Assembly: GCA_046331705.1 (NCBI GenBank)
Contig: JAXLQJ010000003.1
Span: 1 to 64,000 of the forward strand
Reading direction: 5' to 3'
Length of the DNA stretch: 64,000 nucleotides
From: JADJOY01 sp046331705 [NCBI: bacterium]
GTDB lineage: Bacteria; JADJOY01
Program-made: the position numbers and the translations under genes
The notes under the pieces: model-generated
Told to the model about the DNA's origin: nothing
The model's database searches: none
The model's input: the letters and a program-made list of their open reading frames with translations, nothing else
Part shown: positions 33,363 to 41,905 of the stretch, one piece after another
Layout of the letters: each line of letters begins with the position of its first letter
How positions within the stretch are numbered: position 1 is the stretch's first letter

Positions 33363-33674
33363 GGCGAAGACTGCGATATCGCTGCTGCGATCGGGGACCG
33401 CGCGTCGACGGCAGCGGGCACGGACACGGACCCGCGGAAGGCGCCGGCCAGCGGCGCGCCGACGGCCGAGACTAGCAGGCGTCGAGCGCGCGGATCGAGC
33501 GTCCCTCACTCCGCACCTCCGCCGCCACCACGAGATCCTCGCCGCAGCCCCAGGCACTCGCCCGCGCCAGGCGTGCTCCGCGGAATCGTCGTGCGGACTG
33601 GTGGAAACCAGTATGATGCTTTCTCGAATCCACCCACCACACGTGGCGGCGATCCGCCACCGAGGATCCCACCG
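33363..33674. other. Divergent promoter region
   Basis: About 310 bases between the cyclase gene and the papain-like fusion gene. No convincing small gene or repeat is visible. It should contain both promoters. Confidence 0.5.
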
Positions 33675-35687
33675 ATGCCGAGCCGCGCCCCGACGCTCCC
33701 GCCACGCACGCTCGATGCTCGCCCCGACACGATCGATTTCCGCGACCAGATGTACGTGCCCACGCTGGTCGAGGTGCAGGAGCGGATCCCGCTCGAGCGC
33801 TACCTCGAGCAGCGCGTGCCGATCCTGAATCAGGGACGCGAGGGAGCGTGCACCGGCTTCGGGCTCGCGACCGTCGCGCACTACCTGCTGCGAACGCGCG
33901 ACCTGGATCCCGACCCGGCCGAGGTGAGCACGCGGATGCTCTACGCGATGGCGCGGCGCTACGACGAATGGCCCGGCGAGGCGTACAGCGGCTCGAGCGC
34001 CCGCGGCGCGATGAAGGGCTGGCACAAGCACGGCGTGTGCAGCGCGGCGCTGTGGCCGTACGTCGCGGGCGACGACGGATCCGTCGCCACCACGACCCGG
34101 CTCCGGGACGCGGCGGCGCGTCCGCTCGGCGCCTACTTCCGCGTGAACCACCGCGATCTGACCGCCATGCACGCGGCCATCACCGAGGTGGGCGTGCTCT
34201 ACGTGACCGCCACGGTTCACGGCGGCTGGGAGCAGGTGGGCGCGGACGGCGAGATCCCGTTCGAGGACGAGCCGACCGGCGGGCACGCGTTCGCGATCGT
34301 CGCCTACGACCGCGCCGGGTTCTGGATCCAGAACTCCTGGGGCGAGGACTGGGGCAAGCGCGGCTTCGGCCACCTCACGTACGGCGACTGGCTCGCGAAC
34401 GGATCCGACGCGTGGGTGGCGCGCCTCGGCGCTCCCGTCGAGATCGGCGAGCCCGTACCGGTCACGGCGCGCGCGCGCTCGCGGGGCCGCCGCGAGGGCG
34501 CCGGCGACGTCGATCTCCGCCCGCACATCGTGAGCCTCGGCAACGACGGCCAGCTCGAGCGCAGTGGTGCCTACGCCAGCTCGCCCGCCGACCTCGAGGA
34601 GATCCTCGGCACCGATCTCGTCGAGCGCGTCGCCGCCTGGCCCAGACGCCGCGTGCTGGTCTACGCGCACGGTGGTCTCACCAGCGCGGCGAGCGCCATC
34701 CAGCGCGTCGGCGAGTATCGCCAAGCGCTGCTGGATGCCCAGGTCTACCCGCTGGCGTTCGTGTGGCGCACCGACTTCTGGAGCACCGTGACCCACATCC
34801 TGGAGGACGCCGTCCGCTCGCGCCGTCCCGAGGGCGCGCTCGACGCGGCCAAGGACTTCCTCCTCGATCGCGTGGACGATGGCCTCGAACCGGTGGCGCG
34901 ACTCGCCGGCGGGCGCGCGCTCTGGGACGAGATGAAGGAGAACGCGTTGGCGGCGACGCGCGAGCCCACCGGAGGGGCGCGGCTCGCCATCACCACGCTC
35001 GCGGGGCTCGCCAGCGCGCGCAAGCTCGAGATCCACGTCGCGGGGCACAGCGCGGGAAGCATCTTGCTCGCGCCCGTCGTCCACTGGCTCACGACACCCG
35101 CCGGGCAACCGATCGTCAGCGGTCCCCTCGCCAGCGCCGGGCTCGTGGGGCTCGGCCAGTCGCTCGCGTCGGTGACGCTGTGGGCGCCGGCGTGCTCGGT
35201 CCAGCTCTTCAAGGACTGCTATCTGCCGGGCGTGCGAGCGGGGACGATTCGCAAGCTCCGCCTCTTCACCCTCACCGAGGCCGCCGAGCGGGACGACGAC
35301 TGCGCGCGGATCTACCACAAGTCGCTGCTCTACCTGGTGTCGCACGCGTTCGAGCCGGAGGCTCGCATGCCGTTCGTGCGACCCGACGGGTCGCCGATCC
35401 TGGGCCTCGAGCGCGACATCGTCGCCGACAAGGAGCTCGCGAGGCTCTTCAAGCGCTCGTCGTCCCCGGCGGGGACCGATGCAGTGGCATGGGTCCGCAG
35501 CCCCAACGAGCTCGCGGAGCCATTCGCGTCCACCGCGATGCACCACGGCGATTTCGACGACGACCCGGCCACCGCTCGCTCGCTGCTCGCCACCATCGCC
35601 AGCGTCGAGAAAGGCAAGCGAGCGGCGTTCACGTTCCACCGCACCAGCGCATCGCGCCGCGATCGCAGGCGGCGGCTCGGAGCATGA
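33675..35687 (+). CDS. Papain-like (C1) peptidase fused to an alpha/beta hydrolase
   Basis: Two-enzyme fusion of 670 residues without a signal peptide. Residues 1-270 are a C1-type cysteine peptidase: oxyanion Gln53 and nucleophile Cys59 in NQGREGACTGFG, His204 in GGHAFAIVAYD, and Asn220 in WIQNSWGEDWGKRGFGHL. There is no long propeptide; the catalytic Gln comes after only about 50 residues. From about 285 to 670 lies an alpha/beta hydrolase: VLVYAHGGLTS, nucleophile Ser459 in HVAGHSAGS, and a late His probably in LVSHAF or MHHGDF. All catalytic residues of the peptidase are present. The hydrolase may be an esterase or a PHB-depolymerase-like enzyme; the joint substrate is unknown. GAGGATCC precedes ATG 33675. 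Confidence 0.85.
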   Translation: MPSRAPTLPPRTLDARPDTIDFRDQMYVPTLVEVQERIPLERYLEQRVPILNQGREGACTGFGLATVAHYLLRTRDLDPDPAEVSTRMLYAMARRYDEWPGEAYSGSSARGAMKGWHKHGVCSAALWPYVAGDDGSVATTTRLRDAAARPLGAYFRVNHRDLTAMHAAITEVGVLYVTATVHGGWEQVGADGEIPFEDEPTGGHAFAIVAYDRAGFWIQNSWGEDWGKRGFGHLTYGDWLANGSDAWVARLGAPVEIGEPVPVTARARSRGRREGAGDVDLRPHIVSLGNDGQLERSGAYASSPADLEEILGTDLVERVAAWPRRRVLVYAHGGLTSAASAIQRVGEYRQALLDAQVYPLAFVWRTDFWSTVTHILEDAVRSRRPEGALDAAKDFLLDRVDDGLEPVARLAGGRALWDEMKENALAATREPTGGARLAITTLAGLASARKLEIHVAGHSAGSILLAPVVHWLTTPAGQPIVSGPLASAGLVGLGQSLASVTLWAPACSVQLFKDCYLPGVRAGTIRKLRLFTLTEAAERDDDCARIYHKSLLYLVSHAFEPEARMPFVRPDGSPILGLERDIVADKELARLFKRSSSPAGTDAVAWVRSPNELAEPFASTAMHHGDFDDDPATARSLLATIASVEKGKRAAFTFHRTSASRRDRRRRLGA

Positions 35688-35777
35688 TCTGGCCTCGCGG
35701 TGGTGCGTCGGGGCGGCCACCTCGCGTCGCCCTCGCCCCGCCGCCTCGACCGGCAAACGCCCCTTGCACGAAGCCCC

Positions 35778-36466
35778 GTGAGCCCCAGACACCGACAGCC
35801 CGTCGATGCCTCGGCACGCGCTCACGGCCGCCAGCTCGCACCGGCACCGCGACGTAGGCCGTGGGCCGCGTGGCTCGCCGCCGTCGCGATCGCGGGAGCC
35901 GTCGCCAACGCGCACGCCGCGGCGATCTCGCAGACCGACATCGTCGGCCCGCCCGGGAGCGGTGCGTTCGGCTCCCAGATCGTGCCGCTTCCCAACGGCA
36001 ACGTCGTGGTCACGGACCCGACGTTCAGCGGCGTCGCGAACGGGATCGGCGCCGTCTACCTCTTCGGCGGCAGCACTCAGGATCGCGTGGGCAACTGCGG
36101 CGTCGTGGCGCTCACGAACGGCAACTACGTCGCGCGAGCAGCAGCTGGGACGACGGCGCAACACCGGACGTCGGCGCCGTGACGTGGGTGGACGGCGCGG
36201 CCTCCACGGCGCAGGTCGTGAGCGCCGGCAACTCGCTGACCGGAGCAACTGCCGGCGACATCGTCGGCGCCGGCTACGACACGCTCATCGGCCTCGTCGC
36301 GCTCGCGAACGGCCGTTACGCGGTGGGCAGCGCGTACTGGACCAATCCCGCGGGACCGGTGACCGAGGCCCGCGCCGCCACGCTCGGGGACGGTGACACG
36401 GACACCGTGGGGGTGGTCTCGGCAGCGAACGGCGGGCTCGGCGCATGGACGAAGTCCTTGCCGTGA
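35778..36466 (+). pseudogene. Frameshifted secreted repeat protein (DUF5650-like)
   Basis: The first frame gives a basic n-region, a signal ending in ANAHAAAIS, and a repeat VPLPNGNVVVTDPTFSG...GAVYLFGG, then LTNGNYVAR. At about 36130 sense moves to another frame, which continues as SSSWDDGATPDVGAVTWVDG...VSAGNSLTG and a second NGRYAVGS module up to 36466. These NGNYVV/GAVTW/VSAANSL repeats resemble DUF5650 modules of large surface proteins. A one-base indel in the CGCGCG run near 36131-36136 joins the two parts. The result is either a dead gene, a phase-variable gene, or a sequencing error. The start (GTG 35778) is uncertain. Confidence 0.75.
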
Positions 36467-36667
36467 GGGCGCGCTCCGGCGCGAGCACGACCACGCGACA
36501 CGGACGAGCGGTTCGAGCACCCTCGGCGGGCTCCGCACGCGCTGCACGCGCGCCTCGCGCGCCGCGGTCTTCGCCGTCGCGAACCGCTTGGTCGCGCTTC
36601 GCGCCGGATGCTACCGTTGACGGAGCTTCTTCGCTGTTGCGCGCGCAACCGATCCGAGGAGGGAAGC

Positions 36668-37318
36668 GTGGGATTCCAGATCGTCTGCATCTCGAGGACT
36701 GCCGCCGCCGGCGGCGAGCCCGTGGGACAAGCCGTGGCCGAGCGGCTCGGCTTCCGCTACGTGGACGAGGAAGTGATCGAACGGGCCGCGGAACGCGCGC
36801 GCGTCACCCCGGACGAGCTCAAGTCCGTCGAGCGCAAGCCGTCGGTGATCCGACGCGTGATGGACGCCATCGGCTTGGCGCCGGTGGATCGAGGCAACCT
36901 GGGCGGCCTCGTCCGCAAGCCGCTCGACTACGACTACTACGGCGTGCGTGGTCTGCCGCCGGAGGTTCCGTCCGACCATCGCATGCTGATCCGCCAGGCG
37001 ATCCACGACATCGCGGAGGAGGGACGGGTGGTGATCGTGGCGCACGCCGCGTCGATGGCGCTGGCGGATCGATCGGACGTGCTGCGGGTGCTCGTGACCG
37101 CCTCGCCCGAGGTGCGCGCGGCGCGCCTCAAGCTCGAATCCAGCGAGGCCGCTCGGACCGCCATCACGCGCGACGACGACGGCCGCCGCGACTACCTGCA
37201 GCGCTTCTACGGCATCGCGCAGGAGCTGCCCACCCACTACGACCTGGTCGTGAGCACCGACAAGCTTGCTCCCGAGGACGTCGTCTCGCTGGTGACGAGC
37301 CTCGCCGCGTCCGCGTGA
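36668..37318 (+). CDS. Cytidylate-kinase-like protein
   Basis: Protein of 216 residues of the cytidylate-kinase-like P-loop family. The nucleotide loop region reads ISRTAAAGGEPVGQAVAERLGF, followed by RYVDEEVIERAAE, as in this family where the loop departs from GxxGxGK. Later segments include VVIVAHAASMAL and VLRVLVTASPEVRAARL. GTG 36668 is preceded by a strong GGAGGGAAGC; an upstream ATG at 36608 has no such site. Members often occur as orphan regulators rather than as the housekeeping CMP kinase. Substrate unproven. Confidence 0.82.
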   Translation: MGFQIVCISRTAAAGGEPVGQAVAERLGFRYVDEEVIERAAERARVTPDELKSVERKPSVIRRVMDAIGLAPVDRGNLGGLVRKPLDYDYYGVRGLPPEVPSDHRMLIRQAIHDIAEEGRVVIVAHAASMALADRSDVLRVLVTASPEVRAARLKLESSEAARTAITRDDDGRRDYLQRFYGIAQELPTHYDLVVSTDKLAPEDVVSLVTSLAASA

Positions 37319-37364
37319 TTCGTGCAGCGGCGGTCGCGGCGACGTCGCGATCGCCCGGCCGTGC

Positions 37365-38786
37365 TCAGTCCTTCTCGCAGCCGAGCAGCTGCAGGTAGGG
37401 CAGCCCGGTGCCAGCGGGGTCGGTCACGCCTGAATAGCCAAAGGTGCCGTGGGCGCCGGTATCCCCGTAGCAGCAGCCGCTCACCAGCGCCACGTCGAGG
37501 CTCGGGATCGTCACCTGGCCGCTGAACCCGTGCACGTGCACGCGGTCCTCGCGATTCGCGAGCGCCGGCCCGCCGCGCGTCTCGTAAGGCACGCCGCCCG
37601 GAGGTAAGCCGAGCACGAAGCGGCCTTCGTGCGCGCCCGAGCGGGTCCAGCCCGACGGGCACGCGAGCGCGTTCACGAACGCGAAAGTGCCGCTCGGCAC
37701 CGAGTCGCCCACCACCGCCTGGCCCGCCGGCGGCGGCAGCCGGAAGCTCGCGCGACAGACCAAGAGCTGGAGGTACGGCATCCCGCTCGTCTGCGGCTCG
37801 GTGCGACCGAACGCGTTCGAGTCGTAAACGCCCTTCTTGGCGTGGTTGAAGTTGAGGCCGCCGAGCGCCGCGACCGAGCTCTCGGGAAGCTGAATCGAGG
37901 TTCGCAAGCCGTGCTCGTGGAGGCGATCCTCGCGATTCTCGAGCGCCACCCCCACCGCCGCACCCACGTCGCCTCCCGCTGGCGTCGCCACCAGGAAGCG
38001 CCCGTCGGCGCCGGACATGAGCGAGAAGCCCGCCGGGCAGCTCTGGCGATCGAAGAACATCACCGTGTCGGCGGGATAGGGATGATCATCGACCTCCGGC
38101 AGCGGAGTCGTGACCCGACGCTCGCAGACGAGCTGCTGGATCCGCGGCAGCGCCGCATCGCCGGCGTCGGTGGTGCCCACGAGATCGTAGGCGCCTGCGT
38201 CTCCCAGGCTCGAGTTGCAGCAACCGGTGACCGCGGTGATGCCGGTGCCAGGGACGCTCACGCTGGTCGCGTAGTCGTGATCGTGGACGCGGTCTTCCCC
38301 CTCGGCGAGCGCGTCGCCCACCAGCGCGCCCACGACGGTGCCGTCGGTCTTGCCGACGAGGAAGCGCCCCTTCGCGTCCGTCAGCTCGACCCATCCGGGC
38401 GGGCATTGCGTCCCCGGCAGATACGACACCGTGCCGTCCGGGATCTGCAACGTGTACTCGGGCGTGCGGATCTCGTGGGTGAGCGCGTTCGAGAGCTGGC
38501 CGTGGGCGAGCACCTGGACGATGTAGACGCCGTTCGCTTTGGCGGCCGGCAACGTGGCCTGGATGCGCGCGTCGGCCCAGCTCGTGATGGCGAGGGCGGT
38601 ACCGTCGTACATCACCTGCCCGACCGTGGTGCCGAAGCCGGAGCCCGTGAGGGTGACGAGGGCACCCGCGGGCGCCGGGTTCGGCGCGATCGAGCTCAGG
38701 GTGTGGCAGCCGCTCGCCACCAGGATCGACCAAGCGGCGAGCCAACCCACGCACGCGCCGCGCATCCACCGCTTCTCGTCTCGCAT
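37365..38786 (-). CDS. TIG-domain lipoprotein with three collar-like repeats, paralogue B
   Basis: Lipoprotein of 473 residues (ILVASGCHT). Residues 35-115 are an IPT/TIG domain (IAPNPAPAGALVTLTGSGFG). Three modules follow, each with CPPGWVELTDAKGRFLVG, CPAGFSLMSGADGRFLVA or CPSGWTRSGAHEGRFVLG, then an EDRxHxH motif (EDRVHDHDYATS, EDRLHEHGLRTS, EDRVHVHGFSG). The CPxGW-GRF-H pattern resembles collar domains of phage-tail-fibre-like proteins; the repeated HxH could bind metal. The gene starts 4 bases after the stop of its paralogue, and both come to 473 residues from the chosen starts. Probably a surface-displayed binding protein; the role is unknown. Confidence 0.75.
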   Translation of the reverse strand: MRDEKRWMRGACVGWLAAWSILVASGCHTLSSIAPNPAPAGALVTLTGSGFGTTVGQVMYDGTALAITSWADARIQATLPAAKANGVYIVQVLAHGQLSNALTHEIRTPEYTLQIPDGTVSYLPGTQCPPGWVELTDAKGRFLVGKTDGTVVGALVGDALAEGEDRVHDHDYATSVSVPGTGITAVTGCCNSSLGDAGAYDLVGTTDAGDAALPRIQQLVCERRVTTPLPEVDDHPYPADTVMFFDRQSCPAGFSLMSGADGRFLVATPAGGDVGAAVGVALENREDRLHEHGLRTSIQLPESSVAALGGLNFNHAKKGVYDSNAFGRTEPQTSGMPYLQLLVCRASFRLPPPAGQAVVGDSVPSGTFAFVNALACPSGWTRSGAHEGRFVLGLPPGGVPYETRGGPALANREDRVHVHGFSGQVTIPSLDVALVSGCCYGDTGAHGTFGYSGVTDPAGTGLPYLQLLGCEKD

Positions 38787-38790
38787 GGCC

Positions 38791-40212
38791 TCAGTCCTTC
38801 TCACAACCGAGCAGCGAGAGGTACGGCATCCCCAAGCCGGCGGCGCTGCTGGTGCCCGAATAGCCGAACGTGCCGTTCGCCCCGAACTTGTCGTTGCAGC
38901 AGCCCGGCGCGAGCACGACCTCGCGGTTGGGAACGGTCACGGAGCCGCTGAACGTGTGGGTGTGCTGGCGATCCTCGCCGGGCGCGAGCGGCGCGCCGCC
39001 GCGGGTCTCGTAGGGCACGCCTCCGCCCGCCGGCGGCAGCAATCCCACCGGGAACCGGCCCGCGTGCAAGCCCGAGCGCGTCCAGCCCTCAGGACAGGTA
39101 TCGAGATCGAAGTACGAAAACGTCTTCGACGGCAGCGGATCGCCGGTGATGGGCTCGCCCGCAGGCGGCGCCGGCCGATCGATGGCCTTGCACGCGAGCA
39201 GCTGGACGTAGGGCACGCCCGCGGCGGAGGCGCTGGTGACACCCGAGAAGGTCTTGGTCCCCTTGGGCGCGCGCCCATTGCTGCCGCTCGCCGCGGCCAG
39301 GCTTTGCTGGGGCACCTCGATCGACGCCGAGAACGTGTGCGAGTGGCCGCGGTCCTCGCCACTCGCGAGGGGGGTCCCGACCGTCTCTCCCACGGTTCCG
39401 CCGATCGGCGTGGGCAGCAGGAATCGGCCGTTCGCCTCGCCCATGAGCTGAAAGCCGTCGGGGCATCCTTCGCGATCGAAGAGCACCACCGAGCCGTTCG
39501 GGAAGGCGTGATCGTCGACGGTCGGAGGCGGTGCTTCGACGACCCGCTGACACGCGAGCTGGGCGATCCGCGGCGGACCCGCCGGCGCGGCAGCGGTGGT
39601 GCCGCTCACCGGCTGCGCGCCGTCGCTTCCAACGTCGGTGCAGCAACCCGTGAGCCCCGCGACTCCCGTCGAGCCGATGTCGACGCTGGTCGCGTAGCCG
39701 TGCGCGTGAGTGCGGTCCTCGCCTTGCGCGAGCGGTGCTCCCACCGTGAGCCCCACCTGCGTCCCGTCGGTGCGCCCGACCAGGAAGCGCCCCTGCGCAT
39801 CCACCACCGGCTGCCAGCCGGCGGGACAGCTCGTGCCGGCGTGGAACGCGACCGCGCCATCGGGCACCAACACCTTCCAGGTTCGCGCCGCGATCGTATG
39901 CGTGACGGCGTTCGAGAGCTGACCGGCCACTTGGACCTGGACGGGATACGTGCCGTCCGCCTTGGGATCGGGGAGGGTCGCGTCGATCTGGGTATCCGAC
40001 CAGCTGGTGATCGCGAGCGGCGCGCCGTCGTAGAGCACCTGGCTCGCGCCCTGCGTCGTGCCGAAGCTCGTGCCCGTGAGCACCACCGCATCCCCCGCTT
40101 GCGCGGGATCGGGGGCGATCGATTCGACCGTGGGCGCGCAGCCGGCGGCGAGCCACGCGAGGCACGCGGCGAGAACGTACGAGCGATGCGCGCGATTCGG
40201 GACACGAAGCAT
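38791..40212 (-). CDS. TIG-domain lipoprotein with three collar-like repeats, paralogue A
   Basis: Lipoprotein of 473 residues (lipobox LAAGC), the first gene of a tandem pair and a close relative of the gene downstream along its whole length. It has a TIG domain (SIAPDPAQAGDAVVLTGTSFG) and three CPxGW...GRF...EDRxHxH modules (EDRTHAHGYATS, EDRGHSHTFSAS, EDRQHTHTFSGS). Both paralogues end in the same residues, LLGCEKD. GGGAAGGGAATC precedes ATG 40212. It is divergent from two radical SAM genes, so the four genes may share a control region. Function unknown. Confidence 0.75.
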   Translation of the reverse strand: MLRVPNRAHRSYVLAACLAWLAAGCAPTVESIAPDPAQAGDAVVLTGTSFGTTQGASQVLYDGAPLAITSWSDTQIDATLPDPKADGTYPVQVQVAGQLSNAVTHTIAARTWKVLVPDGAVAFHAGTSCPAGWQPVVDAQGRFLVGRTDGTQVGLTVGAPLAQGEDRTHAHGYATSVDIGSTGVAGLTGCCTDVGSDGAQPVSGTTAAAPAGPPRIAQLACQRVVEAPPPTVDDHAFPNGSVVLFDREGCPDGFQLMGEANGRFLLPTPIGGTVGETVGTPLASGEDRGHSHTFSASIEVPQQSLAAASGSNGRAPKGTKTFSGVTSASAAGVPYVQLLACKAIDRPAPPAGEPITGDPLPSKTFSYFDLDTCPEGWTRSGLHAGRFPVGLLPPAGGGVPYETRGGAPLAPGEDRQHTHTFSGSVTVPNREVVLAPGCCNDKFGANGTFGYSGTSSAAGLGMPYLSLLGCEKD

Positions 40213-40444
40213 GGTGAGATTCCCTTCCCCTTCAGCGGGCGGCGAGCGGCCGAGAACTCTCCCCACGGACTGGCCCCGAGGGCGCCGGCCCGGCGAGCGA
40301 TACCCAGCGAACGCGTGTGTTTCGATCGTACCATCGCGCCACCGCACGGCGCACCCGCGCCGCCGCGCTCGATGTCAACTACGCTTGCGAATGGTCGACG
40401 TGCGGCGCAGCGAGCGTGCCGCCCGTCCCGCCGTGGAGGCGCGC

Positions 40445-41866
40445 ATGCGCGTGCTGCTGATCATGGCCGATGCCCAGATGCACAAGTTTCATCTGGGTGG
40501 ACGCGTGCGGTCGTCGCGCGAGGCTCCGCTCTCGCTCTCGGTGCTCGCGGCGCTCACCGCCGATCAACCCGAAGTCGAGTACACGTGCGTCGACGAGAGC
40601 GTCGACTCCGTTCCGCTCGACTTCCCCGCCGATCTCGTCGGCATCAGCGTCCTCACCGGCACGGCGCGGCGCTGCTACGCGCTGGCCGACCATTTCCGTC
40701 GCCGCGGCATCCCGGTGGTGCTGGGTGGCGCGCACGTCACGATCCTGCCCGAGGAAGCGGCTCGCTTCGCCGACAGCATCGTGGTGGGCATGGCCGAGCG
40801 CACCTGGCCCGAGCTGATCCGCGACTTCCGCGCCGGCCGCCTAGAGCCCGCCTACCACGAGCCCGCGCCTGCTTCCGAGGAGGAGCGGCTGTGGGCCACC
40901 GGCATCCCCACGCCGCGCTGGGAGCTCATGCGCGAGAGCGGCTACATGATGCCGTACACGGTGCACGCCACCCGCGGCTGCGTGCACACCTGCGATTTCT
41001 GCTCGGTGAGCGGAGTCTGGAAGCGCTACCAGAAGCGACCGGTCGCCGACGTGATCCGCGACATCCGCGCCATCCCGCGCGGCCGTTTCGCGCTCAACGA
41101 CGTGAGCCCCTTCGAGGACCTCGACTACACCAAGGAGCTGCTCACGGCGATGATCCCGCTCGGGAAGACCTGGGGCGGGCTCGCGACCACGCGCATCGTC
41201 GACGACCCGGAAGTCATGGAGCTGCTGCGCAAGAGCGGTTGCCGCTTCCTGCTCATCGGCTTCGAGTCGAGCCAGCAGCGCACGCTCAACACGATCCACA
41301 AGGGCTTCAACCGCGGCGCCAACTACGACGAGGTGATGCGCCGATTGCACGCTGCGGGCATCGTCGTGCAGGGCTGCTTCGTGCTGGGCTTCGACAACGA
41401 CGGCCCCGACTGCTTCCGGCGCACCGTCGACGAGGTTCAGCGACTCAAGATCGACATTCCGCGCTTCTCGCTCTACACGCCCTACCCCGGCACCCAGCTC
41501 TTCGGCCGCCTCGAGAAGGAGGGCCGAATCTTGAGCTACGACTGGGCGGACTACGACACCATGCACGTCGTGTTTCGCCCCAAGCTGATGTCGCCCGCCG
41601 AGCTCTACGAAGGCTTCCGCTGGACCTACCGCCGGACCTTCGCCATCCGCTCCATCCTCGAGCGCACCTTGGCGGTGGGAAAGAACTTTCCGATCGCGTT
41701 CTCGGGCAATCTCACGTACCGGCTCTACGTGAAGCGGCTGATGCGTGCGCGCGGCTTCGAGATGCCCCTGCTCGGACCCGCGCCACCGGTGCCCCACGGC
41801 GGCGCCTCGGACGCGCGCTTCGCCGCCGGCGAGCGCTCCGAGCTTCCAATCGCGCAAGCCGGTTGA
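40445..41866 (+). CDS. B12-binding radical SAM protein 1
   Basis: Protein of 473 residues. The N-terminal 135 residues form a B12-binding Rossmann-type domain (MRVLLIMADAQ, DLVGISVLTGTARRCYALAD, IPVVLGGAHVTILPEEA). The 4Fe-4S radical SAM motif CxxxCxxC is in TRGCVHTCDFCSV, with the SAM-binding barrel after it (LIGFESSQQRTLNTI, VQGCFVLGFDNDGPD). Class B enzymes of this design methylate or rearrange unactivated carbon in lipids, pigments or natural products. GGAGGC is six bases before ATG 40445. It is followed 39 bases later by a second enzyme of the same architecture. The substrate is unknown; hopanoid-type lipid or phosphonate-like chemistry is possible but unsupported. Confidence 0.93.
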   Translation: MRVLLIMADAQMHKFHLGGRVRSSREAPLSLSVLAALTADQPEVEYTCVDESVDSVPLDFPADLVGISVLTGTARRCYALADHFRRRGIPVVLGGAHVTILPEEAARFADSIVVGMAERTWPELIRDFRAGRLEPAYHEPAPASEEERLWATGIPTPRWELMRESGYMMPYTVHATRGCVHTCDFCSVSGVWKRYQKRPVADVIRDIRAIPRGRFALNDVSPFEDLDYTKELLTAMIPLGKTWGGLATTRIVDDPEVMELLRKSGCRFLLIGFESSQQRTLNTIHKGFNRGANYDEVMRRLHAAGIVVQGCFVLGFDNDGPDCFRRTVDEVQRLKIDIPRFSLYTPYPGTQLFGRLEKEGRILSYDWADYDTMHVVFRPKLMSPAELYEGFRWTYRRTFAIRSILERTLAVGKNFPIAFSGNLTYRLYVKRLMRARGFEMPLLGPAPPVPHGGASDARFAAGERSELPIAQAG

Positions 41867-41905
41867 GCGACGTGGCTCGGCGCCCCGTCGAGCCGAGGAG
41901 GAACG

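Noticed and set aside
33363-36248. Upstream extension of the minus-strand cyclase frame, giving a protein of over 2000 residues
   Set aside because: It runs antisense to the papain-hydrolase fusion gene and is low-complexity Arg/Ala/Gly sequence. The cyclase domain starts properly at 33362.
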